A stretch of 5,034 nucleotides of DNA from the NCBI GenBank assembly GCA_029253325.1, contig JAQWZS010000134.1:1-5034 (forward strand), written 5' to 3'. Below the pieces are notes generated by a model. That model was not told the origin of the DNA. It was given only the letters and a program-made list of their open reading frames with translations, and did not search any database. This stretch comes from Bacteroidia bacterium. Its GTDB lineage: Bacteria; Bacteroidota; Bacteroidia; NS11-12g; UBA9320. Shown in pieces: positions 1-5,034 of the stretch. Position numbers and translations under genes: made by a program. Within the stretch, counting starts at the first letter, position 1, and every line of letters begins with the position of its first letter.

Positions 1-762
1 GGTACTGCCACTTGTATAGAGGATAAAGAGCATGTCTTCGGCACTCATGATTTCAGCAGGACATTCATCATGAGCTTTCTCAAACTCCTCATGCCACCAA
101 ACATCTCTCCCTTCTTGCATGGTAATATCGGTGCCTGTTCTTTTCAGAACTAATACTCGATCTATGCAATTACAGTTTTTCAATGCCTGATCAGCAATCT
201 CTTTTAATGGAGTGATTTTTTGTCCTCTAAAACCACCATCAGCCGTAACAAGTATGGAACATTGAGCATCTTCAATTCGGTCTGAAAGACTCTTAGAGCT
301 AAACCCAGCAAACACCACTGAATGGATCGCACCAATACGAGCACATGCCAATACAGTATATGCCAATTCAGGGGTCATTGGCATGTATATGCAAATTCTG
401 TCTCCTTTTTTTGCACCTAATGCTTTAAGCATGTTAGCTGTTTTATTCACGTTTACAGCTAAATCACGATAACTAATATGTTGTGAGTCTTCATCAGGAT
501 TATTGGGCTCAAAAATGATTGCTGTTTGATCGCCTATGGTATCCAAATGTCGATCGATGCAATTTTCTGTAATATTCAGCTTGGCTCCTTCAAACCATTT
601 GATTGATGGTTTTCGTAAATCAAAATCTAAAACCTTATCCCACTTTTTTTGCCATATAAACTCTTTTTCAGCAAAATCAGACCAAAATTTTTCGGGATTT
701 TTGATGCTTTCTTGGTACAAACCATCATATTGCATTTTGCTTTGAGCTATAAATCGTGACAT
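1..762 (-). CDS. acs: Acetyl-CoA synthetase (AMP-forming), N-terminal 254 codons, cut by left window edge
   Basis: Reading the minus strand from an ATG at 762 gives an uninterrupted frame to base 1 with no stop. The protein begins MSRFIAQSKM. The family (about 630-650 residues) converts acetate, ATP and CoA to acetyl-CoA, AMP and PPi in the cytoplasm through an acetyl-adenylate. Visible signatures are the ACAS N-terminal region with FWSDF (residues 26-30) and WFEGAKLNITENCIDRH (56-72), the core IGAIHSVVFAGFS (143-155), the CoA-contacting loop around R179 (GGFRGQK, 176-182), and ILYTSGST (247-254). The last is the start of the ATP-phosphate loop, where the window ends. The adenylate-forming and C-terminal lid domains, including the catalytic lysine, lie outside. 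R179 matches Arg191 of the Salmonella enzyme; the second CoA-binding arginine appears as K182, a common variant. The start at 762 fits the family N-terminus and a -7-like box four bases upstream; M10 is a less likely alternative. The gene is divergent from the dehydrogenase at 849. Propionyl-CoA synthetase is a weaker alternative. Confidence 0.95.
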   Translation of the reverse strand, partial: MSRFIAQSKMQYDGLYQESIKNPEKFWSDFAEKEFIWQKKWDKVLDFDLRKPSIKWFEGAKLNITENCIDRHLDTIGDQTAIIFEPNNPDEDSQHISYRDLAVNVNKTANMLKALGAKKGDRICIYMPMTPELAYTVLACARIGAIHSVVFAGFSSKSLSDRIEDAQCSILVTADGGFRGQKITPLKEIADQALKNCNCIDRVLVLKRTGTDITMQEGRDVWWHEEFEKAHDECPAEIMSAEDMLFILYTSGST

Positions 763-766
763 GAAG

Positions 767-798
767 CGAATTTATGGATTTAATCAATAGCATTCCAA
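767..798 (-). promoter_or_regulatory. Candidate acs promoter, Bacteroidota type
   Basis: On the minus strand, TTG (798-796) is followed after 21 bases by TAAATTCG (774-767). This matches the Bacteroidota -7 consensus TAnnTTTG with one mismatch. The box ends four bases before the acs ATG, the same distance as at menB. The fit is imperfect and the -33 element is only three bases, so this is a candidate. Confidence 0.4.
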
Positions 799-829
799 CC
801 ATTGAACCAAATGGTGAACCAAGTGTTTT

Positions 830-847
830 ACAAATAATACAAATAAT
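830..847 (+). repeat. Perfect 9-base tandem duplication before the dehydrogenase start
   Basis: ACAAATAAT occurs twice in direct succession (830-838 and 839-847), ending one base before the ATG at 849. It is A-rich. A-rich sequence just upstream of the start favours initiation in Bacteroidota, which mostly do without Shine-Dalgarno pairing, so the repeat may act as an unstructured ribosome landing site. It may equally be a chance slippage duplication in AT-rich DNA. I see no TAnnTTTG box for this gene in the 763-848 spacer. Confidence 0.6.
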
Positions 848-848
848 C

Positions 849-2009
849 ATGCTCAACTTTGAACTCGTAAACCCCGTAAAAATCCTCTTCGGAAAAGGTG
901 AAATTGCTAAGATAAAAAAACATATACCAAATCAAGCCAAAGTATTGTTACTCTATGGCAAGGGAAGTATCAAAAAAAATGGAATTTATGACCAAGTTGT
1001 CTCCGCTTTATCAGACCACGCTATTGTAGAATTTGGTGGAATCCCTGCTAATCCAGAATATTCCATTCTTATGAAAGCATTATCCGTTATAAAAAATGAG
1101 GAAATCAATTTCATCCTCGCTGTGGGAGGTGGTTCCGTCATTGATGGAGCTAAGTTTTTATCTTCAGCTGCATTATTTGAAGGCGAAGAGCCCTGGGATA
1201 TTCTAACTAAAGGAATTCGAACCGAAAAAGGAATGCCTTTTGGTACCGTTTTAACACTCCCAGCAACAGGATCTGAAATGAACAGTGGGTCGGTCATCTC
1301 TAGAAAAGAAACGGGACAAAAATTAGGCATGGGCGGACCAGGTTTGTTTCCCAAATTTAGCGTATTAGATCCTACTGTAGTTGCATCAATCCCAAACCGC
1401 CAATTGGCTAATGGAATCACCGATGCTTTCACGCATGTTATGGAACAGTATATGACCTACCCTATTGGAGCAGATTTACAAGATCGATTTGCCGAGAGTA
1501 TCATGAGTAGTCTAATCGATACCGCTCCAAAACTAATTGATAACCCGAGCGATTATACCATTGCTTCCAACTTTATGTGGTGCTGTACCATGGCACTTAA
1601 TGGACTCATACAAAAAGGAGTACCTAACGATTGGGCAATCCACGCTATGGGTCATGAATTAACGGCTCTGCACGGAATTGACCATGCACGGACTTTGGCA
1701 ATCATAGCCCCAAGACATTATGCCTATTTCTTGGAAAATAAGAAAGAGAAGTTAGCTCAATACGGTGAACGTGTGTGGAATATTACAGAGGGTAACATCG
1801 AAGAACGAGCCAAACAAGCCATTGAAAAAACAGAATCCTTCTTTCATTCGCTTGACATACCAACTCGTATTTCAGCATATACAAACGATTTTAAAAATAC
1901 AGCAGAAAAAGTAAGCACTGCATTAGAGAGTCGTGGTTGGGTAGCTCTTGGTGAACACAAAGCTGTTACCCCAGATGCAGTAAAAGAGATTGTAGAAGCA
2001 AGTTATTAA
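849..2009 (+). CDS. yqhD: YqhD-type metal-dependent aldehyde reductase / alcohol dehydrogenase
   Basis: This 386-residue protein belongs to the iron-containing alcohol dehydrogenase superfamily and is nearly the same length as E. coli YqhD (387), an NADPH-dependent cytoplasmic reductase of short-chain and reactive aldehydes. The N-terminal dinucleotide-binding domain has NPVKILFGKG (8-17), YGKGSIKK (36-43), EFGGIPANPEY (61-71) and the nucleotide loop AVGGGSVIDG (91-100). TLPATGSEMNSGSVISRK (136-153) follows. The C-terminal helical domain carries the predicted metal ligands D192 and H196 (ITDAFTHVMEQY), H265 (DWAIH) and H279 (GIDHA), aligning with D194, H198, H267 and H281 of YqhD. All are present. 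The frame can be extended upstream to 774, but the extra 25 residues are not family-like, and MLNFELVNP matches the usual N-terminus, so 849 is chosen. Only 39 bases separate its stop from menB, which has its own promoter. Physiological substrate and metal (Zn or Fe) cannot be told from sequence; butanol dehydrogenase (BdhA-like) is a possible alternative name. Confidence 0.92.
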   Translation: MLNFELVNPVKILFGKGEIAKIKKHIPNQAKVLLLYGKGSIKKNGIYDQVVSALSDHAIVEFGGIPANPEYSILMKALSVIKNEEINFILAVGGGSVIDGAKFLSSAALFEGEEPWDILTKGIRTEKGMPFGTVLTLPATGSEMNSGSVISRKETGQKLGMGGPGLFPKFSVLDPTVVASIPNRQLANGITDAFTHVMEQYMTYPIGADLQDRFAESIMSSLIDTAPKLIDNPSDYTIASNFMWCCTMALNGLIQKGVPNDWAIHAMGHELTALHGIDHARTLAIIAPRHYAYFLENKKEKLAQYGERVWNITEGNIEERAKQAIEKTESFFHSLDIPTRISAYTNDFKNTAEKVSTALESRGWVALGEHKAVTPDAVKEIVEASY

Positions 2010-2015
2010 AACCTA

Positions 2016-2044
2016 TTTGTCCTTAAAAAATACCTATACCTTTG
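2016..2044 (+). promoter_or_regulatory. menB promoter, textbook Bacteroidota -33/-7 type
   Basis: TTTG (2016-2019), a 17-base gap, then TACCTTTG (2037-2044) is an exact match to the TTTG / TAnnTTTG promoter used by the primary sigma factor of Bacteroidota. The -7 box ends four bases before the menB ATG at 2049. Transcription should therefore begin at or within a few bases of the start codon, giving a leaderless or nearly leaderless mRNA. It probably drives menB and the two genes behind it. Confidence 0.8.
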
Positions 2045-2048
2045 TGTT

Positions 2049-2888
2049 ATGACTCAAGTTAAATGGACCACAGTTAAAGAATATGAGGACATCACTTACA
2101 AAAAGTGTAATGGTGTAGCACGTATAGCTTTTAATAGGCCAGACGTTCGTAATGCTTTCCGTCCAAAAACAACGAGTGAATTATTAGATGCATTTCATGA
2201 TGCTCAAGAAGATTTAAGCATTGGAGTTGTACTACTAAGTGCTGAAGGCCCAAGCTCAAAAGACGGTGTATATTCTTTTTGTAGTGGTGGAGACCAGAAA
2301 GCACGTGGCCTTCAAGGGTATGTGGGTGATGACAATTACCACCGATTAAACATATTGGATGTTCAACGATTAATTCGTTTTATGCCCAAAGTAGTCATTG
2401 CTGTAGTCCCTGGATGGGCCGTTGGTGGTGGGCACAGTTTGCATGTGGTCTGCGACTTGACATTAGCCAGTGCAGAACATGCTATTTTTAAACAAACAGA
2501 CGCTGATGTAACCAGTTTTGATGGTGGCTATGGTTCTGCTTATTTAGCAAAAATGGTTGGTCAGAAAAAAGCACGAGAAATATTCTTTTTAGGAAGAAAT
2601 TATTCAGCCCAAGAAGCCTTCGAAATGGGAATGGTTAATCAAGTAGTACCCCATGAAAGACTTGAAGAAACTGCCTACGAATGGGCACAAGAAATATTAG
2701 AAAAATCGCCAACCAGTATCAAAATGCTGAAATTTGCGATGAACCTAACTGACGATGGAATGGTGGGTCAACAGGTATTTGCAGGAGAAGCAACACGTTT
2801 GGCCTACATGACAGACGAAGCTAAAGAAGGTCGTGATGCGTTTCTTGAAAAAAGAAAACCCAACTTTGATAAAAAATACCTTCCTTAA
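2049..2888 (+). CDS. menB: 1,4-dihydroxy-2-naphthoyl-CoA synthase (MenB), Asp-type
   Basis: MenB closes the second ring in menaquinone synthesis, converting o-succinylbenzoyl-CoA to 1,4-dihydroxy-2-naphthoyl-CoA in the cytoplasm. The 279-residue protein is a crotonase-fold enzyme of normal length (E. coli 285). Signatures are FNRPDVRNAFRPKT (28-41), the oxyanion-hole segment FCSGGDQ (77-83), AVGGGHSLHVVCDLTLAS (124-141), the active-site stretch QTDADVTSFDGGYGSAYLA (149-167) and the C-terminal KRKPNFDKKY (268-277). S156, D158 and Y253 align with the catalytic Ser190, Asp192 and Tyr287 of the Mycobacterium tuberculosis enzyme. D151 aligns with its Asp185 and replaces the glycine of E. coli MenB, which needs bicarbonate as a base. 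This enzyme should therefore be bicarbonate-independent. No other men gene is in the window. It is likely first in a transcript with the Gre-like gene (15-base gap) and xth. The family motifs rule out a general enoyl-CoA hydratase. Confidence 0.96.
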   Translation: MTQVKWTTVKEYEDITYKKCNGVARIAFNRPDVRNAFRPKTTSELLDAFHDAQEDLSIGVVLLSAEGPSSKDGVYSFCSGGDQKARGLQGYVGDDNYHRLNILDVQRLIRFMPKVVIAVVPGWAVGGGHSLHVVCDLTLASAEHAIFKQTDADVTSFDGGYGSAYLAKMVGQKKAREIFFLGRNYSAQEAFEMGMVNQVVPHERLEETAYEWAQEILEKSPTSIKMLKFAMNLTDDGMVGQQVFAGEATRLAYMTDEAKEGRDAFLEKRKPNFDKKYLP

Positions 2889-2903
2889 TAACTCTTTCGT
2901 GTA

Positions 2904-3353
2904 ATGATCAATAAAACTGACCTTTACAATCAATGCGTAGAAAAATTGCAAACTCAGCTAGACGAGATGCAGGCTGCTATTGATAAGGTACAAGAATCGA
3001 TTGAGGGGGAACAGAGTAGCACAGCAGGTAATAAATTTGAAACCGCCAGAGCTATGGGTCATGAAGAATTGGATCGGCTCAATCGTCAGTTTTTTAATTT
3101 GAACAATGAGATGAATATTCTTAATCAAATTAATGCCTCAAAATCGTGTAATTCCGTTCAGCTAGGAGCTTTGGTAGAAACTAATAAAAAAATGCTTTAC
3201 CTATCCGTTGCTTTAGGAAAAATAGAACTGAATAAACAAGTGGTTTTTGCTGTATCTGTTAAGTCTCCAATTGGACAGGCAATTATTGGGAAAATGCCCC
3301 ATGACGAGATACGCATTGGTAAAAACACAGAAAAAATCATATCCATCAACTAA
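2904..3353 (+). CDS. GreA/GreB-like protein (coiled coil plus Gre C-terminal FKBP-like domain)
   Basis: This 149-residue cytoplasmic protein resembles a transcript-cleavage factor in build. Residues about 8-78 are heptad-rich and charged, consistent with an antiparallel coiled-coil hairpin. The turn around 34-47 (EGEQSSTAGNKFET) carries acidic residues E34, E36 and E46, where GreA has its catalytic Asp/Glu pair, but the GreA tip motif itself is absent. Residues about 84-149 look like the Gre C-terminal domain: VQLGALVET (85-93), a beta-rich middle, and SPIGQAIIGKMPHDEI (121-136), which mirrors the SPxxxxLxGKxxxDxV motif of GreA. From memory, Bacteroidota homologues share the AGxKxETxRAM motif in the turn and are often mislabelled '3-oxoacyl-ACP synthase'; nothing here resembles a ketosynthase. 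A role at the RNA polymerase secondary channel is inferred, with cleavage activity uncertain. It sits between menB (15-base gap) and xth (9-base gap), so it is probably co-transcribed with both. Confidence 0.8.
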   Translation: MINKTDLYNQCVEKLQTQLDEMQAAIDKVQESIEGEQSSTAGNKFETARAMGHEELDRLNRQFFNLNNEMNILNQINASKSCNSVQLGALVETNKKMLYLSVALGKIELNKQVVFAVSVKSPIGQAIIGKMPHDEIRIGKNTEKIISIN

Positions 3354-3358
3354 ATTTA
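3351..3358 (+). promoter_or_regulatory. Weak -7-like box before xth
   Basis: TAAATTTA differs from TAnnTTTG at one base and ends four bases before the xth ATG. It begins with the stop codon of the preceding gene. No TTG lies at the proper -33 distance, so xth is more likely read from the menB promoter. This may be a secondary start or simply AT-rich sequence. Confidence 0.2.
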
Positions 3359-3362
3359 AAGT

Positions 3363-4124
3363 ATGAAAATAATATCATGGAATGTAAACGGTATCCGAGC
3401 CTCAGTCAAAAAGGGATTGATTGATATCATCCAAGATTTAGACGCTGATATATTTTGTATTCAAGAGACAAAAGCTCAAGACGATCAAGTACAAGAAGCT
3501 CTCACTAAACTTTCTGGTTATTCTATTTTTAGTAATTCTGCCGTAAAAAAAGGCTACAGTGGTGTTGCTATCTTATCCAAAACAGAACCCATAAAAATTA
3601 CCGCAGATATTCAGATAGAAGAGCATGACCAAGAAGGGCGAGTTATTACTGCTGAATACGCGGACTTTTATTTGGTTAATGTTTATGTCCCGAATAGTGG
3701 TGCTGGATTAAAACGACTAGATTATCGATCTACTTGGGATATTGCATTTGCTAACTACTTGGCTAAGTTAGAAAAAGTTAAACCCATCATCGTGACAGGA
3801 GATTTTAATGTAGCTCATCAGTCTATCGACTTGAAAAATGATAAAAGCAACTACAACAAAACCAGTGGATATACGCAAACTGAAATTGATGGTTTAAACG
3901 CGATTCTAGACATCGGCTTGATCGATACCTTTCGAGAAAAGTATCCTGAAGAAATTAAATATAGTTTTTGGAGTGCTCGTTTTAATGCCCGAGCAAATAA
4001 TGCAGGTTGGAGAATAGACTACTTTCTTGCATCAAAATCCTTATCCAATAAGGTCCACGATGCAACTATTCACAACGAAATTTTTGGAAGCGACCACTGC
4101 CCCATTGGACTTCAATTAAAATAA
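3363..4124 (+). CDS. xth: Exodeoxyribonuclease III / class II AP endonuclease
   Basis: This 253-residue enzyme of the endonuclease/exonuclease/phosphatase fold cuts DNA 5' to abasic sites and trims 3' ends in base excision repair. Its length is normal for the bacterial Xth/ExoA family. The family's active-site motifs are present: WNVNGIRA with N7 (6-13), QETK with metal-binding E35 (34-37), VNVYVPNSG with Y108 (105-113), GDFNVAH with D147 and N149 (146-152), the IDL segment (155-157), FWSARFNARANNAGWRIDYF (202-221) with D219, and the terminal SDHCP with D244 and H245 (243-247). No part is missing, so the enzyme is expected to be active and Mg-dependent. ATG 3363 places MKIISWNVNG at the family's usual N-terminus. 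It is third in a run with menB and the Gre-like gene, nine bases behind the latter. Its last nine bases overlap the end of the convergent DUF72 gene. Confidence 0.96.
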   Translation: MKIISWNVNGIRASVKKGLIDIIQDLDADIFCIQETKAQDDQVQEALTKLSGYSIFSNSAVKKGYSGVAILSKTEPIKITADIQIEEHDQEGRVITAEYADFYLVNVYVPNSGAGLKRLDYRSTWDIAFANYLAKLEKVKPIIVTGDFNVAHQSIDLKNDKSNYNKTSGYTQTEIDGLNAILDIGLIDTFREKYPEEIKYSFWSARFNARANNAGWRIDYFLASKSLSNKVHDATIHNEIFGSDHCPIGLQLK

Positions 4125-4997
4125 TGAAACCTGAGAAGAACCTGGAATCGGTAATTCATAACCCCATTCTTTATTAATCTTTGTTATCAGTCGAGCAGAC
4201 AACATTTGCAAGTCTTTTTCAATGGTTTGATGCACAAAAAAATTAATCTGACTAATCCCCTGATCTTTCCATAGTGTTAATCGATCAAACCAGTCATCTA
4301 TTCGAGTAACATCTGATGAATGATTTGCCCCTGTAAATCTTACGAAACAGGAAGAATTAGTTAATCGCATATGCATTAGATCTCTTCTGCCTAACGTGTC
4401 TGTAATGGTATGAGCCACCCTATTTTCTTGAAGCATCGCACAGAGATCATTCGCAACATGAGAATCAGAATACCAACCCGAGTTTCGCAATTCTACAGTT
4501 AATGGTAAATCCTTTGGCCAATTGTTCACAAACGTTGTTAAATCATGAAAATTTTGAGGTCCATAATTGTCATTCATTTGAAGAAATACGGTACCTAATT
4601 TTTCTTTAAAATGAGATATTGAAACAAAAAAATCATTCAACGCATCATCACAATTTTTGAGTCGTCTAAATTGACTAATAAGTTGAGGGACCTTCGGAAA
4701 AAACATAAAATCTGGAGAAGATCGATCATACCATCCCTCAACAACCGAAGGAGGGAAAATTCTATAATAGAAGGCATTTAACTCAATGGCATTAAATTGA
4801 CAAGAATAGTATGACAACTCGTCTTTAACTCCTTTTGGATAGAATCCTTTTAGTTCAGCTTTTGCCCATCGTGGACATCCAATAAATACCTTAGGTAATT
4901 GGCTGTGATCACTTACTAAAACAATTTTAGTATCTGTATGATCCTCTGGTAACTCGTGAGGATACATTTCAGGGTTTTCTACTTTACCAAATTTCAC
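4116..4997 (-). CDS. DUF72 (YecE-like) TIM-barrel protein with a GTG start
   Basis: This 293-residue protein belongs to the DUF72/YecE family, a TIM-barrel fold of unknown biochemical function that is widespread in bacteria and archaea. Matching segments are VFIGCPRWAKAELKGFYPKG (37-56), YYSCQFNAIELNAFYYRIFP (63-82), EGWYDRSSPDFMFFPKVP (87-104), EKLGTVFLQMNDNYGP (132-147), LPLTVELRNSGWY (164-176), HTITDTLGRRDLMHMRLT (196-213), FVRFTGANH (218-226) and the barrel-closing INFFVHQ (251-257). About 35 residues precede the core, making it longer than E. coli YecE (272). The start codon is GTG at 4997-4995; the nearest ATG is codon 11 (4967). GTG is preferred because a perfect TATATTTG box lies just upstream and, from memory, flavobacterial homologues begin with the same MKFGKVENPE sequence. 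No signal peptide or membrane segment is seen, so it is probably cytoplasmic. It converges on xth with a nine-base overlap. No function is assigned. Confidence 0.9.
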   Translation of the reverse strand: MKFGKVENPEMYPHELPEDHTDTKIVLVSDHSQLPKVFIGCPRWAKAELKGFYPKGVKDELSYYSCQFNAIELNAFYYRIFPPSVVEGWYDRSSPDFMFFPKVPQLISQFRRLKNCDDALNDFFVSISHFKEKLGTVFLQMNDNYGPQNFHDLTTFVNNWPKDLPLTVELRNSGWYSDSHVANDLCAMLQENRVAHTITDTLGRRDLMHMRLTNSSCFVRFTGANHSSDVTRIDDWFDRLTLWKDQGISQINFFVHQTIEKDLQMLSARLITKINKEWGYELPIPGSSQVSLF

Positions 4998-5001
4998 TGG
5001 T

Positions 5002-5009
5002 CAAATATA
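5002..5009 (-). promoter_or_regulatory. -7 promoter box of the DUF72 gene
   Basis: Read on the minus strand, 5009-5002 is TATATTTG, an exact TAnnTTTG match. It ends four bases (ACCA) before the GTG start at 4997. A clear TTTG or TTG at the -33 position is not visible in the few remaining bases (5010-5034), so the upstream half is weak or different. The box still implies a transcript starting at or very near the GTG. Confidence 0.6.
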
Positions 5010-5034
5010 GAAAATATGTAAACTAGAATTGCTA

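Noticed and set aside
344..385. Inverted repeat CATGCCAAT (344-352) and ATTGGCATG (377-385), with another ATGCCAAT at 360-367
   Set aside because: It lies inside the acs coding region and arises from repeated leucine-alanine (TTG GCA) codons and a Met-Pro-Met stretch. There is no T tract or promoter context, so coding coincidence explains it.
536..745. Open frame of 69 codons on the plus strand
   Set aside because: It lies wholly antisense to the well-supported acs gene and its protein resembles nothing I recognise.
986..1432. Open frame of 148 codons on the minus strand
   Set aside because: It lies antisense inside the dehydrogenase gene, covers conserved motifs of that enzyme on the other strand, and has no promoter or family signature.
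2745..2951. Open frame of 68 codons on the minus strand
   Set aside because: It straddles the menB end and the Gre-like start on the opposite strand, with no recognisable domain or upstream -7 box.
4125..4175. Possible terminator after xth
   Set aside because: No stable stem followed by a T tract can be read here on either strand, and the region is coding for DUF72.
1..5034. Possible undescribed defence, mobile or biosynthetic system
   Set aside because: All six genes fall in known families with intact motifs. There are no transposase, integrase, toxin, CRISPR or phage-like sequences, and base composition looks uniform by eye.

Overview
The window looks like ordinary chromosomal DNA from a low-GC member of the Bacteroidota, probably a flavobacterium-like organism. 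The evidence is: AT-rich sequence; no convincing Shine-Dalgarno sequences; promoters of the Bacteroidota type (TTTG, then a 17-21 base gap, then TAnnTTTG); an Asp-type (bicarbonate-independent) MenB; and a small GreA-like protein of a kind I know mainly from Bacteroidota. I cannot name a genus.

Layout. Positions 1-762 (minus strand) hold the first 254 codons of acetyl-CoA synthetase (acs), which runs off the left edge at its ATP-binding loop. An 86-base divergent spacer (763-848) separates it from a YqhD-type metal-dependent aldehyde/alcohol dehydrogenase on the plus strand (849-2009). After 39 bases containing a textbook Bacteroidota promoter comes a tight plus-strand cluster of menB (2049-2888), a Gre-fold protein (2904-3353) and exonuclease III, xth (3363-4124), with gaps of 15 and 9 bases. 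A DUF72 (YecE-like TIM-barrel) gene lies on the minus strand (4116-4997). It converges on xth with a 9-base overlap and starts with GTG behind its own TAnnTTTG box. Every stretch over 300 bases is covered by a gene.

How the genes fit together. acs activates acetate to acetyl-CoA, and the divergent dehydrogenase handles aldehydes or alcohols. A joint role in two-carbon metabolism or aldehyde detoxification is possible but not shown. menB makes the naphthoquinone ring of menaquinone. It shares a likely transcript with a predicted RNA-polymerase-binding factor and a DNA repair enzyme, which looks like housekeeping grouping rather than one pathway.

I found no mobile element, CRISPR array, RNA gene, phage or defence gene, and no convincing new system. 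The most interesting signal is small: -7 boxes end exactly four bases before the start codon at menB and the DUF72 gene, with weaker matches at acs, xth and the Gre-like gene. This suggests leaderless or nearly leaderless mRNAs.
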